From contig NZ_BCTA01000063.1 in the NCBI RefSeq assembly GCF_001570485.1, positions 1-64,000 of the forward strand: a stretch of DNA of 64,000 nt, written 5' to 3'. This stretch comes from Mycolicibacterium novocastrense (GTDB taxonomy: Bacteria > Actinomycetota > Actinomycetes > Mycobacteriales > Mycobacteriaceae). How positions within the stretch are numbered: position 1 is the stretch's first letter; every line of letters begins with the position of its first letter. Both the position numbers and the translations under genes were made by a program. Shown here one piece after another: positions 16,819 through 25,731 of this stretch. The notes beneath the pieces were generated by a model that saw only the letters and a list, made by a program, of their open reading frames with translations, searched no databases and had not been told where the DNA came from.

Positions 16819-19164
16819 TCACCGTCGTCGATCAGGCAGCGCGTCCAGGAAACGGGCGGCGACTTCATCCCAGGACGCTCGTGCCGAAAGCGCCTCCGCC
16901 CCCGTATCTCCCATTCGTCGCGCCTCCACGGCATCGGAGAGCAGGCGGATCAGGGCGTCTGCCAGCGCCTCAGGATCCTCCGGGGTCACCAGTAATCCGG
17001 AGGCGCCGTCGTCGACCGCGGACGGGATGTCGCCGACGCGCGAAGCCACCACCGGCCGAGCGAAGGTGTGTGCCAGATGTGCGACACCGGACTGACTGCT
17101 GCGCTTGTAGGGCAGCACGACACAGCGGGCCGCTGCGAAGTAGGACGCCACCTCGGGGGTGGGGACGTAGCCGAGGTCCAGCCGGACCCGCTCTAGGCGT
17201 GCAACTTTGGCCCGCAGCTCGTCTTTATCGATGTCGGTGTCGGCGGCGCCGGCGATGACAAGCTCGGCGTCGGGCAGGGCTTTCAACACTAAAGGCCAAG
17301 CGTCACAGAGTGTGTCGGTTCCCTTGTAACGCGTGATGATCCCGAACGCCAACGCCACCGGCTTCGTGGTGTCGGCCGGAGGGATCGAAGCGGCGAGCAA
17401 CCCTTCGTCACCGTGCGGGATGATGTGCACAGGGGCGCTGACCGGCCACGTCTGAAGCAGTGCCCGGCGAGCGGTCTCGCCCAGAACGAAGGCCACGTCC
17501 AAGTCGGCGTAGGCGCGGGCGAGTGCGCTTCGGGTCACCCCTGCGGTGTGATACATCCCCTCCAACTCCCGACGCCGCACCAACGGCCGTGGCTCGTGCG
17601 AGACAAGTGCCAGGACGGCTCGGGGCAGTACCCGCCGGATGATCTGCACGCCAAGTCCGTCGAGCGGGAATTGCCAGTACGACCACACGATCACATCGGG
17701 TCGCGTGGCAAGCAGATAACCGAATAGCACGACCCACGCCACCGTGTGCTGAACACCCCGCACCCCACGCCGAGCGCGGCGCCACCATTCTGGCGCGTTC
17801 TCACCGGCGTTCGGATGCCATGTGGGCAGAACACTGCGAACACGGCAGCCGGGCACCCGCGACGCGAATTCCGGTGTGGGCCCGGTGATGACATCGACTT
17901 TCTCGCCGGCCCGGGCCAGCCCCTCACCGAGCTGTAGCGCGAAGTGGAACAGTCCGCCGGAGGGCTGGAACTGCACCAGCGCGAGGCGCCGACGCTTCGC
18001 TGCGTCATCGCCCCGAACGATCTGGTGGTACAGGTTGTACAACTTGGCTGCCCATACCTGTGCGCTGAATTGGGTTCCGTACCGTTGCCGGGCTGCATCA
18101 GTGATGCGCTGCAGCCTGGGTCCGCCTTCTTCCACGATCTCCGCCATATCGGCGATCGCCGTGGCAAGGGCGGCCGGTGCGCCGGGTTCGACGAGCAACC
18201 CGCAATCGTCGGTGACGATGTCGGTGATTCCGCCTGCTGTGGTCGCAACGATCGGTCGCCCCGCAGCCAGCGCCGAAATGAGTGCGGTGGGCAAGGCGTC
18301 TTCCCGGGAGGGATGCACGACGAAGTCGCAGGCCGCAATCAAATCGTTCACATCAGATCGAAACCCGAGTACGCGGACCCGTTCACGCAGAGACGGTTCC
18401 GAGTCGACGGTCGCGGTGATCTGATCCAAGAGCGGGCCGTCACCCGCCAGCGCCAATGTCAGCGGCCGGTCGCCGGTTACCGCGCGCATGGCGGCGAGAA
18501 GATCGGGGTGGCCCTTCTCCGGGCGTAAGAGGCTAACGCACAGCACCAGCAAGCCGTCGGGCCCAACACCCAGCTCTTCTCGAACGGCCGCCCGGTCCCG
18601 CGTCGTCTCGGGTTCGTTCACGCCGTTGGGTAACACGGTGATCGGTATGTCCTCGCCGGCGATCTCGGTGTACCAGCGACGTTGGGCTTGCGAAAGCGCG
18701 ATCACGGTCCGCGCCAACCGCCGGCGGGCGCTCAGTGCCGCACGGACCCGCAGCCGGTGTCGGCGTGAGGCGGCTTTGTCGATGACGTGCAGGGTGGAGA
18801 CCGCGGGCACACCGGCCAGCCGCGCCGCAAGCCCGCCCACCACGTCGGCGTGTTTGAGATGGGTATGCACGACGTCGACCCGCTCAGCACGCAGGATCCG
18901 TGCCACGCGAAGCGCTGCCAATGCGTCATATCGCGGTGAGTGCAGTTCGAAGACGGCCACCCCCTGAGCCCGCAACAGGGGCACCATCCGGTTGTCGACA
19001 CCCTCGGATGTGTGGACGTCCGACAGTCCGATCACGACCATCCGCAGCCCGGCAGCCGGCGCGACCCGCGCGAGTTCGACGAGGACGGCTTCCGCCCCGC
19101 CGGCGCCAAGCGAGTGGATGACATGGGCGACAGTGAGCGTCGTGTCCGCGCGGTCAGGCCTCAC
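16819..19164 (-). CDS. Tandem double GT4 glycosyltransferase fusion
   Basis: A 781-residue protein, about twice the normal GT4 length, made of two complete GT-B units. Unit 1 (about 1-390) has HSLGAGGAEAVLVELA, PNGVNEPE, LVLCVSLLRPEKGHPDLL and HPSREDALPTALISALAAG. Unit 2 (about 397-781) restarts with ALVQFQPSGGLFHFALQLGE, then IPHGDEGLL, LAFGIITRYKGTDTL, LPYKRSSQSGVAHLAHTFARP. No stop or frameshift separates them, so this is a real fusion or bimodular enzyme that may add two successive sugars. GTG 19164 overlaps the preceding gene by 11 bp, indicating coupling. Last gene of the long minus-strand operon. Confidence 0.88.
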   Translation of the reverse strand: MRPDRADTTLTVAHVIHSLGAGGAEAVLVELARVAPAAGLRMVVIGLSDVHTSEGVDNRMVPLLRAQGVAVFELHSPRYDALAALRVARILRAERVDVVHTHLKHADVVGGLAARLAGVPAVSTLHVIDKAASRRHRLRVRAALSARRRLARTVIALSQAQRRWYTEIAGEDIPITVLPNGVNEPETTRDRAAVREELGVGPDGLLVLCVSLLRPEKGHPDLLAAMRAVTGDRPLTLALAGDGPLLDQITATVDSEPSLRERVRVLGFRSDVNDLIAACDFVVHPSREDALPTALISALAAGRPIVATTAGGITDIVTDDCGLLVEPGAPAALATAIADMAEIVEEGGPRLQRITDAARQRYGTQFSAQVWAAKLYNLYHQIVRGDDAAKRRRLALVQFQPSGGLFHFALQLGEGLARAGEKVDVITGPTPEFASRVPGCRVRSVLPTWHPNAGENAPEWWRRARRGVRGVQHTVAWVVLFGYLLATRPDVIVWSYWQFPLDGLGVQIIRRVLPRAVLALVSHEPRPLVRRRELEGMYHTAGVTRSALARAYADLDVAFVLGETARRALLQTWPVSAPVHIIPHGDEGLLAASIPPADTTKPVALAFGIITRYKGTDTLCDAWPLVLKALPDAELVIAGAADTDIDKDELRAKVARLERVRLDLGYVPTPEVASYFAAARCVVLPYKRSSQSGVAHLAHTFARPVVASRVGDIPSAVDDGASGLLVTPEDPEALADALIRLLSDAVEARRMGDTGAEALSARASWDEVAARFLDALPDRRR

Positions 19165-20296
19165 CGATCACCTCTGCATACAGGCGGTTCAGGTTCTCTA
19201 TCCAGCGGGCCAGTGAATACTTCTCATCGATCAGGGCCCTTCCGGCTCTTCCGTATTCAGCCGCGCGCACCGGGTCGTCGATGGTGCTCACCAACGCTTC
19301 GGCGAGCGCGCGGACATCGCGAACCGGAACGAGGCGGCCCGTGACGTCGTCGATGACGATCTCGCGGGTGCCCCCGGCGTCCGCGGCCACGATCGGCAGC
19401 CCGCAGGCCGCGGCCTCGAGTAGCGCGGTGGGCAGCGCTTCCTCGACCGACGCGGACACCACACCGTCGACCGTGGCGAGAACGGCGGCGACATCCTCAC
19501 GGCGTCCCAGCAGAGTCACCGAATCCTGCAGGCCCAGTGTGGAAACCACGTGTTCGATGTCCGGGCGGGCGGGGCCGTCACCTACGATCAGTAGGTGCGC
19601 GCCGGGATGGGCGACCACCACGTCGCCCCATGCCCTCAGCAGATCGGCGTGGTTCTTGTCCGGGCGCAGCGCCGCCACGCATGCCCAAACGGGCGCATTA
19701 GTCTGGTCAGCGGAGCGCCCAGCGCTGAAGCGGTCGGTGTTCACACCGTTCGGGATCATCCGCCAAGTGTGCCGGGCAGGGCCGTGCAGCTCGGCGTACG
19801 CGTCGAATGCATGCTGCGACACAAAGATCAGCCGGCCCAGGCGGGCCGGGATCCGCACCGACAGCCGCTCCTTGAGCCATTCTCGTCGTTTGGTGTGCTT
19901 CTGCGGGATGAGGTGGAGGGTGGCGACGACGGGTTTGCGTGCCAGAAAGCCCGCAAGCGGCACGAGGATCGCCGAGTAGCCGAGGTGCGCATGCACGACG
20001 TCGGCCGGACTCCGCCGCAGGGTGCGCACCAGGTGGATGAAGCCCGCGATATCGGTCAACTTCTTCACACCGAGGTAGGTCGGCTCGAGCCCGGCCTCCG
20101 CGATGCGATCGAAGAGTGCGGTGCGGGTGCCGACGGGAGGAGCCAGGCTCGCGGCCGAGATCCTCATCGATGCGGGAGCGTGCGTCCCCAGTTCGGCGAC
20201 GAGATTCTCCGCGCCCCCGAAGCTGAAGGAATCCAAGACCATCATCACTTGTACCGGACGTGTTGGGGTGCCGTCAGCGGGCATGGGTTTCGACAT
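19154..20296 (-). CDS. Family 4 glycosyltransferase
   Basis: A 380-residue GT4 enzyme starting at ATG 20296 with GGAGG 6 nt upstream (a TTG at 20302 abuts the ribosome site and is less likely). DSFSFGGAENLVAEL is the donor/acceptor loop, HAHLGYSAIL lies in the N-terminal half, and PNGVNTDRFSAG, ALRPDKNHADLLRAW and SASVEEALPTALLEAAACGLPIV give the C-terminal donor site with the usual glutamates. It resembles unit 1 of the next gene, suggesting duplication. It lies 43 bp after the exported unknown protein gene in the minus-strand operon and overlaps the double GT gene by 11 bp. Confidence 0.88.
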   Translation of the reverse strand: MSKPMPADGTPTRPVQVMMVLDSFSFGGAENLVAELGTHAPASMRISAASLAPPVGTRTALFDRIAEAGLEPTYLGVKKLTDIAGFIHLVRTLRRSPADVVHAHLGYSAILVPLAGFLARKPVVATLHLIPQKHTKRREWLKERLSVRIPARLGRLIFVSQHAFDAYAELHGPARHTWRMIPNGVNTDRFSAGRSADQTNAPVWACVAALRPDKNHADLLRAWGDVVVAHPGAHLLIVGDGPARPDIEHVVSTLGLQDSVTLLGRREDVAAVLATVDGVVSASVEEALPTALLEAAACGLPIVAADAGGTREIVIDDVTGRLVPVRDVRALAEALVSTIDDPVRAAEYGRAGRALIDEKYSLARWIENLNRLYAEVIGEA

Positions 20297-20339
20297 CCTC
20301 AACCTCCGGGGCTTGGTCGATGGGTGGACGAACGAGATG

Positions 20340-21296
20340 TCAGGCCAACACCTCCAGGTGCTCCCAGGGGACCTCGATCATGCTGTAATCCCACGGCATG
20401 CCGAGCTGCCCGTAGGTTTCACCCGGGTGGTGGTGTGCGGCCGCGGGGTCACGTTCGAACGAGACGCTCAGAGGCGCACCGCCGTAGTCGATGACGAAAG
20501 CGCCGTAGGTCTGCAGAGCCTGGGCGACCACACGCGCGGCGGGCGCGAGTCCGAGGGTGTCGATGTCGACGTCGGGATCGAGACGAAGGCGGGCGCCCTC
20601 GGGAATGCAGTCCGGCCCGTCGTAGGTGCCGTCCGTCTTCACTGCCGGTGCCCGGAAAATCTCGGCGCATACGCTGTCGCTCTGTAGTGCCAGCGCATGT
20701 GGGATGACTCCGCGGCGCATCTCGTCGACGCGGATCACACCCCCGAGTCGCGATGCGCCGGAAGCCGTGCTGAAGCCGTTCTCGTATGTGCCCCACCCGG
20801 AGCCGTCGAGGTCGTTGACCGCGCCGAAACTGGTTGTCCAGTGCTCGCGGTGACGTTGCGCCTGCCAGAACTCGAAGACAAGACGCCTGTCGTGGTCGAT
20901 CACGACGATCGCCCCGTCGGACCCCGGTGAGGGAACCGCATTCTCGGGGATCGGCACGCGGTGACCGTCGAACGGGCATGGGCCCCAGTCTTTGATCCTG
21001 CATTTCACGTGTATGCGCGGCGTGTCGTCGCCGGCGGAGTAGATGGGTATCGCGAATTCGACGAGGTTGGCATACATCACGCCGTCTCTGGATATCCGCG
21101 CCACCATCGCCGCGCTGTTCGGGTCCACGGGCGCGTCGGACGCGACGGGTGTTCGAAACGGACTGTCATCGGCGAACGGCTCGCTCGGTGGTTTCGTGCG
21201 TGAGGCGTCGGTAACGATGCCCACTGCCAGGACAAGGACCAGACACACACCGACGATGATCGGCAGCGCAGATCTGGGCCGACCCGTGGCCTGCAT
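20340..21296 (-). CDS. Exported protein of unknown function in the polysaccharide operon
   Basis: A 318-residue protein with one N-terminal membrane anchor (about residues 11-29) and no other hydrophobic segment, so most lies outside the membrane. The core has a recognisable pattern: GGVIRVDEMRRGVIPHALAL at 185-204, then IPEGARLRLDPDVDI and AALQ-type helix ending YGAFVIDYGG. I recall this pattern in other secreted bacterial proteins without assigned function; a carbohydrate-binding or carbohydrate-active beta fold is possible. Four or more Cys (for example C99, C107, and two later) could form disulfides. Position between the polymerase-like gene and GT4 genes suggests a surface polysaccharide role. 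Confidence 0.7.
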   Translation of the reverse strand: MQATGRPRSALPIIVGVCLVLVLAVGIVTDASRTKPPSEPFADDSPFRTPVASDAPVDPNSAAMVARISRDGVMYANLVEFAIPIYSAGDDTPRIHVKCRIKDWGPCPFDGHRVPIPENAVPSPGSDGAIVVIDHDRRLVFEFWQAQRHREHWTTSFGAVNDLDGSGWGTYENGFSTASGASRLGGVIRVDEMRRGVIPHALALQSDSVCAEIFRAPAVKTDGTYDGPDCIPEGARLRLDPDVDIDTLGLAPAARVVAQALQTYGAFVIDYGGAPLSVSFERDPAAAHHHPGETYGQLGMPWDYSMIEVPWEHLEVLA

Positions 21297-21363
21297 TGGG
21301 GCACTCCCATCCGCACCGCTATTTCAGAGCCAGAATACGCAGGCTGCCGTGGTGCCATTCGGG

Positions 21364-23397
21364 TCAGCGAGTCGGCAGCAGAAGCGGCGGAGGCGCGACA
21401 GGGGCCGGACGGCGGGCCCGTGCCTGCAGACGGCGATACAGCAGCGCGAAAGCGCCGAACCCGACGATCGCACCCGCCCCCAGCGCCATTGCGCTCGCCA
21501 GGGGTGACTGCTCGTTCTTATCGCGTTGGACGATCGGTCCGACCGGTTGCACGACGTACAGCGAGTCAGCTCCGAACCTCTTGAGGTTGGCTTCGGCATC
21601 CATCAACGCGATTCGGAGAGATTCCACGGCGGCGTCGCGGCTGGAAGCGGTCACCCCAATCGTGATGATGCCGCGCACGGTGTCGGCCACAGCGGTGGTT
21701 TGCGGGCTGCCCGCCACCATCAGGGCGGCGTAGCTCGGTAGCACGACCTCGCGGCTGCGGACGTCGAGGACATAGGCCTTACCCCATTCGACATCGGGAC
21801 CGGGCAGCAATGTGAGGCGCTGACTTGCGGTATGCGTGCGCGTGGCCGATGCCGTGAGGCATGTCGCGACGACCACCACGGCAAGCAGGACCGCGGCGGT
21901 GGCTGCGGTGATGAACCGCCCGCACTCGCGCAGCGGATCCCGCCATTGGTCTTTTGTTTGCGCCGCGATCGCCCCGGCGAGCGCCAGGAGGATGCCGAAG
22001 GTCCGCAGATACGTCAGGTGGATGAAGATGCTCGCGATCGACCAGGCGACAATGGCGGCCAACACGGCGGCCGCCAGCGAACGTTCGACGGTTTCGGACT
22101 GCATCGCGAGCCGGGACACCCGAATGGCAACAGACAGGACGACGCCGATGACCAGGACTGCCCACCCGAGTAGGCCGACAACGCCCGCCTCGCTGGCGAT
22201 TTGGGCGTACAGGTCGTGCGCTGCGGCAGTCGGGGGGTTCGTCACGGCCGTCGGCACGAGGCCCGAATAGCGCTCCACCAGGAGCTGGAATCCGCCGGGC
22301 CCGAAGCCGAATACCGGGCGGTCGTCGAACATCGTCCAGGCAACCTCGCCGGCGGCCATGCGACTCGCGACCGACGGGTCGATGGAATAGCTCGGCTGCG
22401 ACCCGTACACGTCGGCCATCAGAGCGATCAGTCGGTTGCCGACGCCGGGTATCAGCAGGAACAGCAGCGCGACAGGCAGCACCTTCACCGCTGCGCGTCG
22501 GGTGGTGGGACCGCTGAGAACGGTCCAGACGGCCAGCGCGACGAAAGTGGCGATGAAGGTTCCGCGGGATTGTGTGAGGTAGATCCCGGCCAGTAGAGCG
22601 AGCATCGCTGCGGCCCAACCGATCACCGCCCACCGCGGACCCGTACGTCGGGCACGCACAATGAGTGCGCCCGCAAGCGGCAGCCCCATGATCAGGTGAC
22701 GACCCCAGAAGTTCGAGTCGGGAAGCGGACCTCCGTAGCGCAAGGTGGTCACCAGTTCGCCGCTTGCCTGTGTGACGGTTGCGAATCCGCCGAAGGACAT
22801 GGTCCCGCTGAAGAGGACTTGGTTCACCAGGGTCAGCACGCTGAGCACGGCGAAGGAGAGCACCACCGCGGCGGCCACCGTCCAGTGCCGCTCGGTCATC
22901 TGCAACAACACCATGACGATGACGACGAACGCCAGATCGGCGACTTCGTTCTTCAGCAGGCCGAACGCGCCGCCGACGTCAGCAGCACCGATCGAGGCGA
23001 GGAAGCGGGTCGTCAAGAAGACGCCCACGAGGCCGATGAACACCAGTGTCCAGCGGTTCAGCCGGCCACGGGCGATGGGGTCGCGTAACGCCAAGCCGAG
23101 AGTGATGAGCCCGATGAGAAGTGAGATGCGGAAAAACGAGATCGGTCCCCACGGGCCGACCACGCCACTGATGTTGGCCACCTCGCACACGGCCATCGCC
23201 ACCACGGCCCATTGCGGTCGCCGCACGAGGTAGATGGCCGCGGCCATCGCACAGGGCAGGCCGACGACGAGAATGACCGGAACGATCCCGACAACCCACG
23301 CGGCGGCTGCCAAGACGGTCACGCCCATGGCTGCGCCGACGAGGATCTCACTTCGCCCCGCCAACGCGGCGACGTTGTCGGGCACGGCCGGTCTCAC
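21364..23397 (-). CDS. O-antigen ligase/polymerase (Wzy_C) protein fused to a Wzz-like domain
   Basis: A 677-residue membrane protein. The first part (about 1-480) has a dozen helices and O-antigen ligase/polymerase marks: LTQSRGTF at 274-281, FDDRPVFGFGPGGF at 357-370 and AAHDLYAQIASEAGVVGL at 392-409 in the large outer loop. The second part (about 490-665) is a hairpin: helix 496-514, an outer region beginning THTASQRLTLLP with a repeated-substitution Wzz-like sequence (GIITIGVTASSRDAAVESLRIAL), then a final helix near 637-658 and a basic proline-rich tail. It thus joins polymerase or ligase and chain-length control in one chain. GTG start overlaps the upstream Wzz-like gene stop (4 nt). 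Confidence 0.83.
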   Translation of the reverse strand: MRPAVPDNVAALAGRSEILVGAAMGVTVLAAAAWVVGIVPVILVVGLPCAMAAAIYLVRRPQWAVVAMAVCEVANISGVVGPWGPISFFRISLLIGLITLGLALRDPIARGRLNRWTLVFIGLVGVFLTTRFLASIGAADVGGAFGLLKNEVADLAFVVIVMVLLQMTERHWTVAAAVVLSFAVLSVLTLVNQVLFSGTMSFGGFATVTQASGELVTTLRYGGPLPDSNFWGRHLIMGLPLAGALIVRARRTGPRWAVIGWAAAMLALLAGIYLTQSRGTFIATFVALAVWTVLSGPTTRRAAVKVLPVALLFLLIPGVGNRLIALMADVYGSQPSYSIDPSVASRMAAGEVAWTMFDDRPVFGFGPGGFQLLVERYSGLVPTAVTNPPTAAAHDLYAQIASEAGVVGLLGWAVLVIGVVLSVAIRVSRLAMQSETVERSLAAAVLAAIVAWSIASIFIHLTYLRTFGILLALAGAIAAQTKDQWRDPLRECGRFITAATAAVLLAVVVVATCLTASATRTHTASQRLTLLPGPDVEWGKAYVLDVRSREVVLPSYAALMVAGSPQTTAVADTVRGIITIGVTASSRDAAVESLRIALMDAEANLKRFGADSLYVVQPVGPIVQRDKNEQSPLASAMALGAGAIVGFGAFALLYRRLQARARRPAPVAPPPLLLPTR

Positions 23398-24083
23398 CGC
23401 GAGGTTGGCTCGGGGGACATCGGCTCGGTGTGAAGGGTGGACTCTTCAGCGGTGTCGGCGTAGCGAGAGCCGGCGGCGTGACGGGCGTACTCCGAGGACT
23501 CAGGATTCCTGCTTCCTGCCCGTCGGCCGACAAGCAGTCCGACGCCCGCGCCCAATGCGAGTCCCGCGAGACCCGCAGCGCCATAGGCTTGTAGGCCGCC
23601 CGGCCCCAAGGCCTGGGCGCTGCCGGCGGGTGGTCTGACCACCTCGAGACGGAATGGACCGGCGACAGTGGTCGCGGGCCCGCTCGCGTCGCTGAGAACG
23701 GAACTGAGCGCCGCCTCGGCGGCCTCGGGGGAACCGGCCTCGACGCTCACTTCGATCAGGGTGGTGTCACGGACTGCGCCGGCGGACATGGTCAACTCTG
23801 AGGGGGGCACGTTGGCCGCGGCTGCCGCGGACTGCAGCCACGTGCTCTGACCGAACACGATCGCCGCGGACCGCGTCGCCTGCCCGTGATTGAGTACATC
23901 CCAGTACTGTGCGGCCTCGCTCGTGGGGATGTAGGAGGCCGGCAACATGGCAAGGGTGGCCTGTGCGGCGTATCTCTTCGAATGCCCGAGCAGCACATAG
24001 GCAATCAGAAGACCGGCGACCATCCCGATGACCGCGCACAACGCCGCGACCAACCACCGCCGCCCGGAAAGCGTCTTGACCAC
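23394..24083 (-). CDS. Wzz-like chain-length determinant without kinase domain
   Basis: A 229-residue protein with membrane helices at about 10-33 and 168-186 around an outer domain starting YAAQATLAMLP, the usual Wzz topology. A short 40-residue cytoplasmic tail rich in Ser/Thr/Glu follows, with no ATPase motif. It should act as co-polymerase with the fused polymerase encoded next. The start GTG 24083 follows the stop codon of the flippase-like gene with no gap (TAA-GTG) and its own stop overlaps the next start by 4 nt, so these three genes are tightly coupled. Confidence 0.78.
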   Translation of the reverse strand: MVKTLSGRRWLVAALCAVIGMVAGLLIAYVLLGHSKRYAAQATLAMLPASYIPTSEAAQYWDVLNHGQATRSAAIVFGQSTWLQSAAAAANVPPSELTMSAGAVRDTTLIEVSVEAGSPEAAEAALSSVLSDASGPATTVAGPFRLEVVRPPAGSAQALGPGGLQAYGAAGLAGLALGAGVGLLVGRRAGSRNPESSEYARHAAGSRYADTAEESTLHTEPMSPEPTSR

Positions 24084-25664
24084 TTAGGTGTCCTTCCCCG
24101 ACTCAGGTGTACCGATGGGAGCAGCCGACTGCGCCGATCGCCGCCGTGCCGAGCGAATGACCGTCAGTCCCTGGTCATAAAGCGCGCGTGCGGTCAGCCT
24201 CAGCATCAATACGTAGCAGATTAGCCCGACTGGCACCGCCAGACTCAGTTCAACGGGTGCGGGCCAATGATCGGTGACGGAGGTGATGCCCAACATCGCG
24301 AGCGCCATGACCGCCGCCGCGGGCATCGGACGCAGCGTCGCGGCGATCAGCGGTCTGAACCGCAGCCCAGTCACCACGCGCACCAGCACCATATTCGCCA
24401 CCAGCGGAACCAGCTCGACCAGCAACAGAACTACTGCGACCATTACGATGCTGTGGCCGGCCGCCCACCAGATCGGCCAGATCAGCAGGGCGAGCTTCAC
24501 GGCGCCGGTCGCCGTCAAGAGTCCGGGACGTCCGATCGCTTTGAACACGTCACCGGCGTGATAGGACGCCGAGTGGATGAGGCCGTACACCGCCAGGATC
24601 GACAACACCGGCGCCGCATCGGCGTAATCCGACCCGTACAGGGTGCCGATCACCGCTGGCGCGGCGGCGCCCAGGACGACACAGATCGGTGCGGTCAGCG
24701 GCACGACGATCGTCAGCACCTGGAGATAGTGCTCCCCGACACGGCGTCTGTCCTGCTGGAGCCGGGACAGCGAACTGAAAAGCACCTCGCTGATCACGAT
24801 GCACAGGCTGAGGACGAGCAGGTCGGGGATGCGAAATGCCAAGGTGTAGAGCCCCAGCGCTGTGTCGCCGAGGCGGACGCCCACGACCGCGTAGTCGACG
24901 TTGGCGATCCCGAACGCCAGAAAGGTGACTCCTGTGACGGAGAGCCCGTAGAGCACCAGCTGGCGCGCTTCGTGGGCATCGAAACCGTACTCCAGGGGGG
25001 TGCGGGCCACCCACCAGTACAGGCATGTCAGCGCGATGGTTCCTACCAGCTGCCCGTAGACCAGGCTCCACACGCCGAAACCCGTGGTGGCGAGCGCAAT
25101 CGTCAAACCGGCCTTGATGACGGCGGCGATGAATTCCGGCCAGAGCCTGCGCTTGAAATCGAGCCTTCTTCGTAAGAGAGCAGCCGGTAGCACACCGATG
25201 GCGGAGACGGTGACGGCAATGGCGAGAACACGCACCATATTCGTGAGTTCCGGCTGGTTGAGCATCGAGGCAGCCAGCGGCGCCGCCACGGCAACCGCCA
25301 CACCAGCCAGCAGGCCGGTCGCGGTGACGAGTGTCAATGCTGTTGGCGCGAACCGCTTCCACGAGCCGGGGCTCTGAACCAGTGCCGCGCCGACGCCGAG
25401 GTCTTTGAGGTAGTCGAAGAAGTTGATGATGAGAAGGGCCAGTGCGAACAAACCGAAGTCGGCGGGGTCCAGTAGGCGGGCCACGATGACCGTCGTGATG
25501 AGCGCGGAACTCTTGCTCAGACCGAACACCAGATAGTTCCAGGCGGCTTGCCGTCCCGTAGGCGGCGTGGTCAGCGGCGCCGACTCGGTGCCACCGGCGG
25601 GAACAGCATCATCGCCGATGACGTGGGATGCGGCGCGCGTGGGCCGTGTCTTCCTGAACCTCAT
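24084..25664 (-). CDS. Lipopolysaccharide/exopolysaccharide flippase (Wzx, MOP superfamily)
   Basis: A 526-residue polytopic protein with about fourteen helices, matching the polysaccharide-transporter branch of the MOP superfamily (similar in style to WzxC/AmsL). Supporting segments: YLVFGLSKSSALITTVIVARLLDPADFGLFALALL near the start (helix 1 with the conserved LxPxDFG turn), YSDADAAPVL-like YGSDYADAAPVLSIL, and the FKAIGRPGLL loop. It should flip lipid-linked repeat units outward. It follows the FkbM gene by 67 bp and abuts the Wzz-like gene. It is the second flippase candidate in the island and the better supported one. Confidence 0.85.
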   Translation of the reverse strand: MRFRKTRPTRAASHVIGDDAVPAGGTESAPLTTPPTGRQAAWNYLVFGLSKSSALITTVIVARLLDPADFGLFALALLIINFFDYLKDLGVGAALVQSPGSWKRFAPTALTLVTATGLLAGVAVAVAAPLAASMLNQPELTNMVRVLAIAVTVSAIGVLPAALLRRRLDFKRRLWPEFIAAVIKAGLTIALATTGFGVWSLVYGQLVGTIALTCLYWWVARTPLEYGFDAHEARQLVLYGLSVTGVTFLAFGIANVDYAVVGVRLGDTALGLYTLAFRIPDLLVLSLCIVISEVLFSSLSRLQQDRRRVGEHYLQVLTIVVPLTAPICVVLGAAAPAVIGTLYGSDYADAAPVLSILAVYGLIHSASYHAGDVFKAIGRPGLLTATGAVKLALLIWPIWWAAGHSIVMVAVVLLLVELVPLVANMVLVRVVTGLRFRPLIAATLRPMPAAAVMALAMLGITSVTDHWPAPVELSLAVPVGLICYVLMLRLTARALYDQGLTVIRSARRRSAQSAAPIGTPESGKDT

Positions 25665-25731
25665 GGGACGCCGGCTACCACATCACCCGGGCCCGACCGC
25701 GAGCACCAAACCGCCTCGGCCAGTTGGCGAT

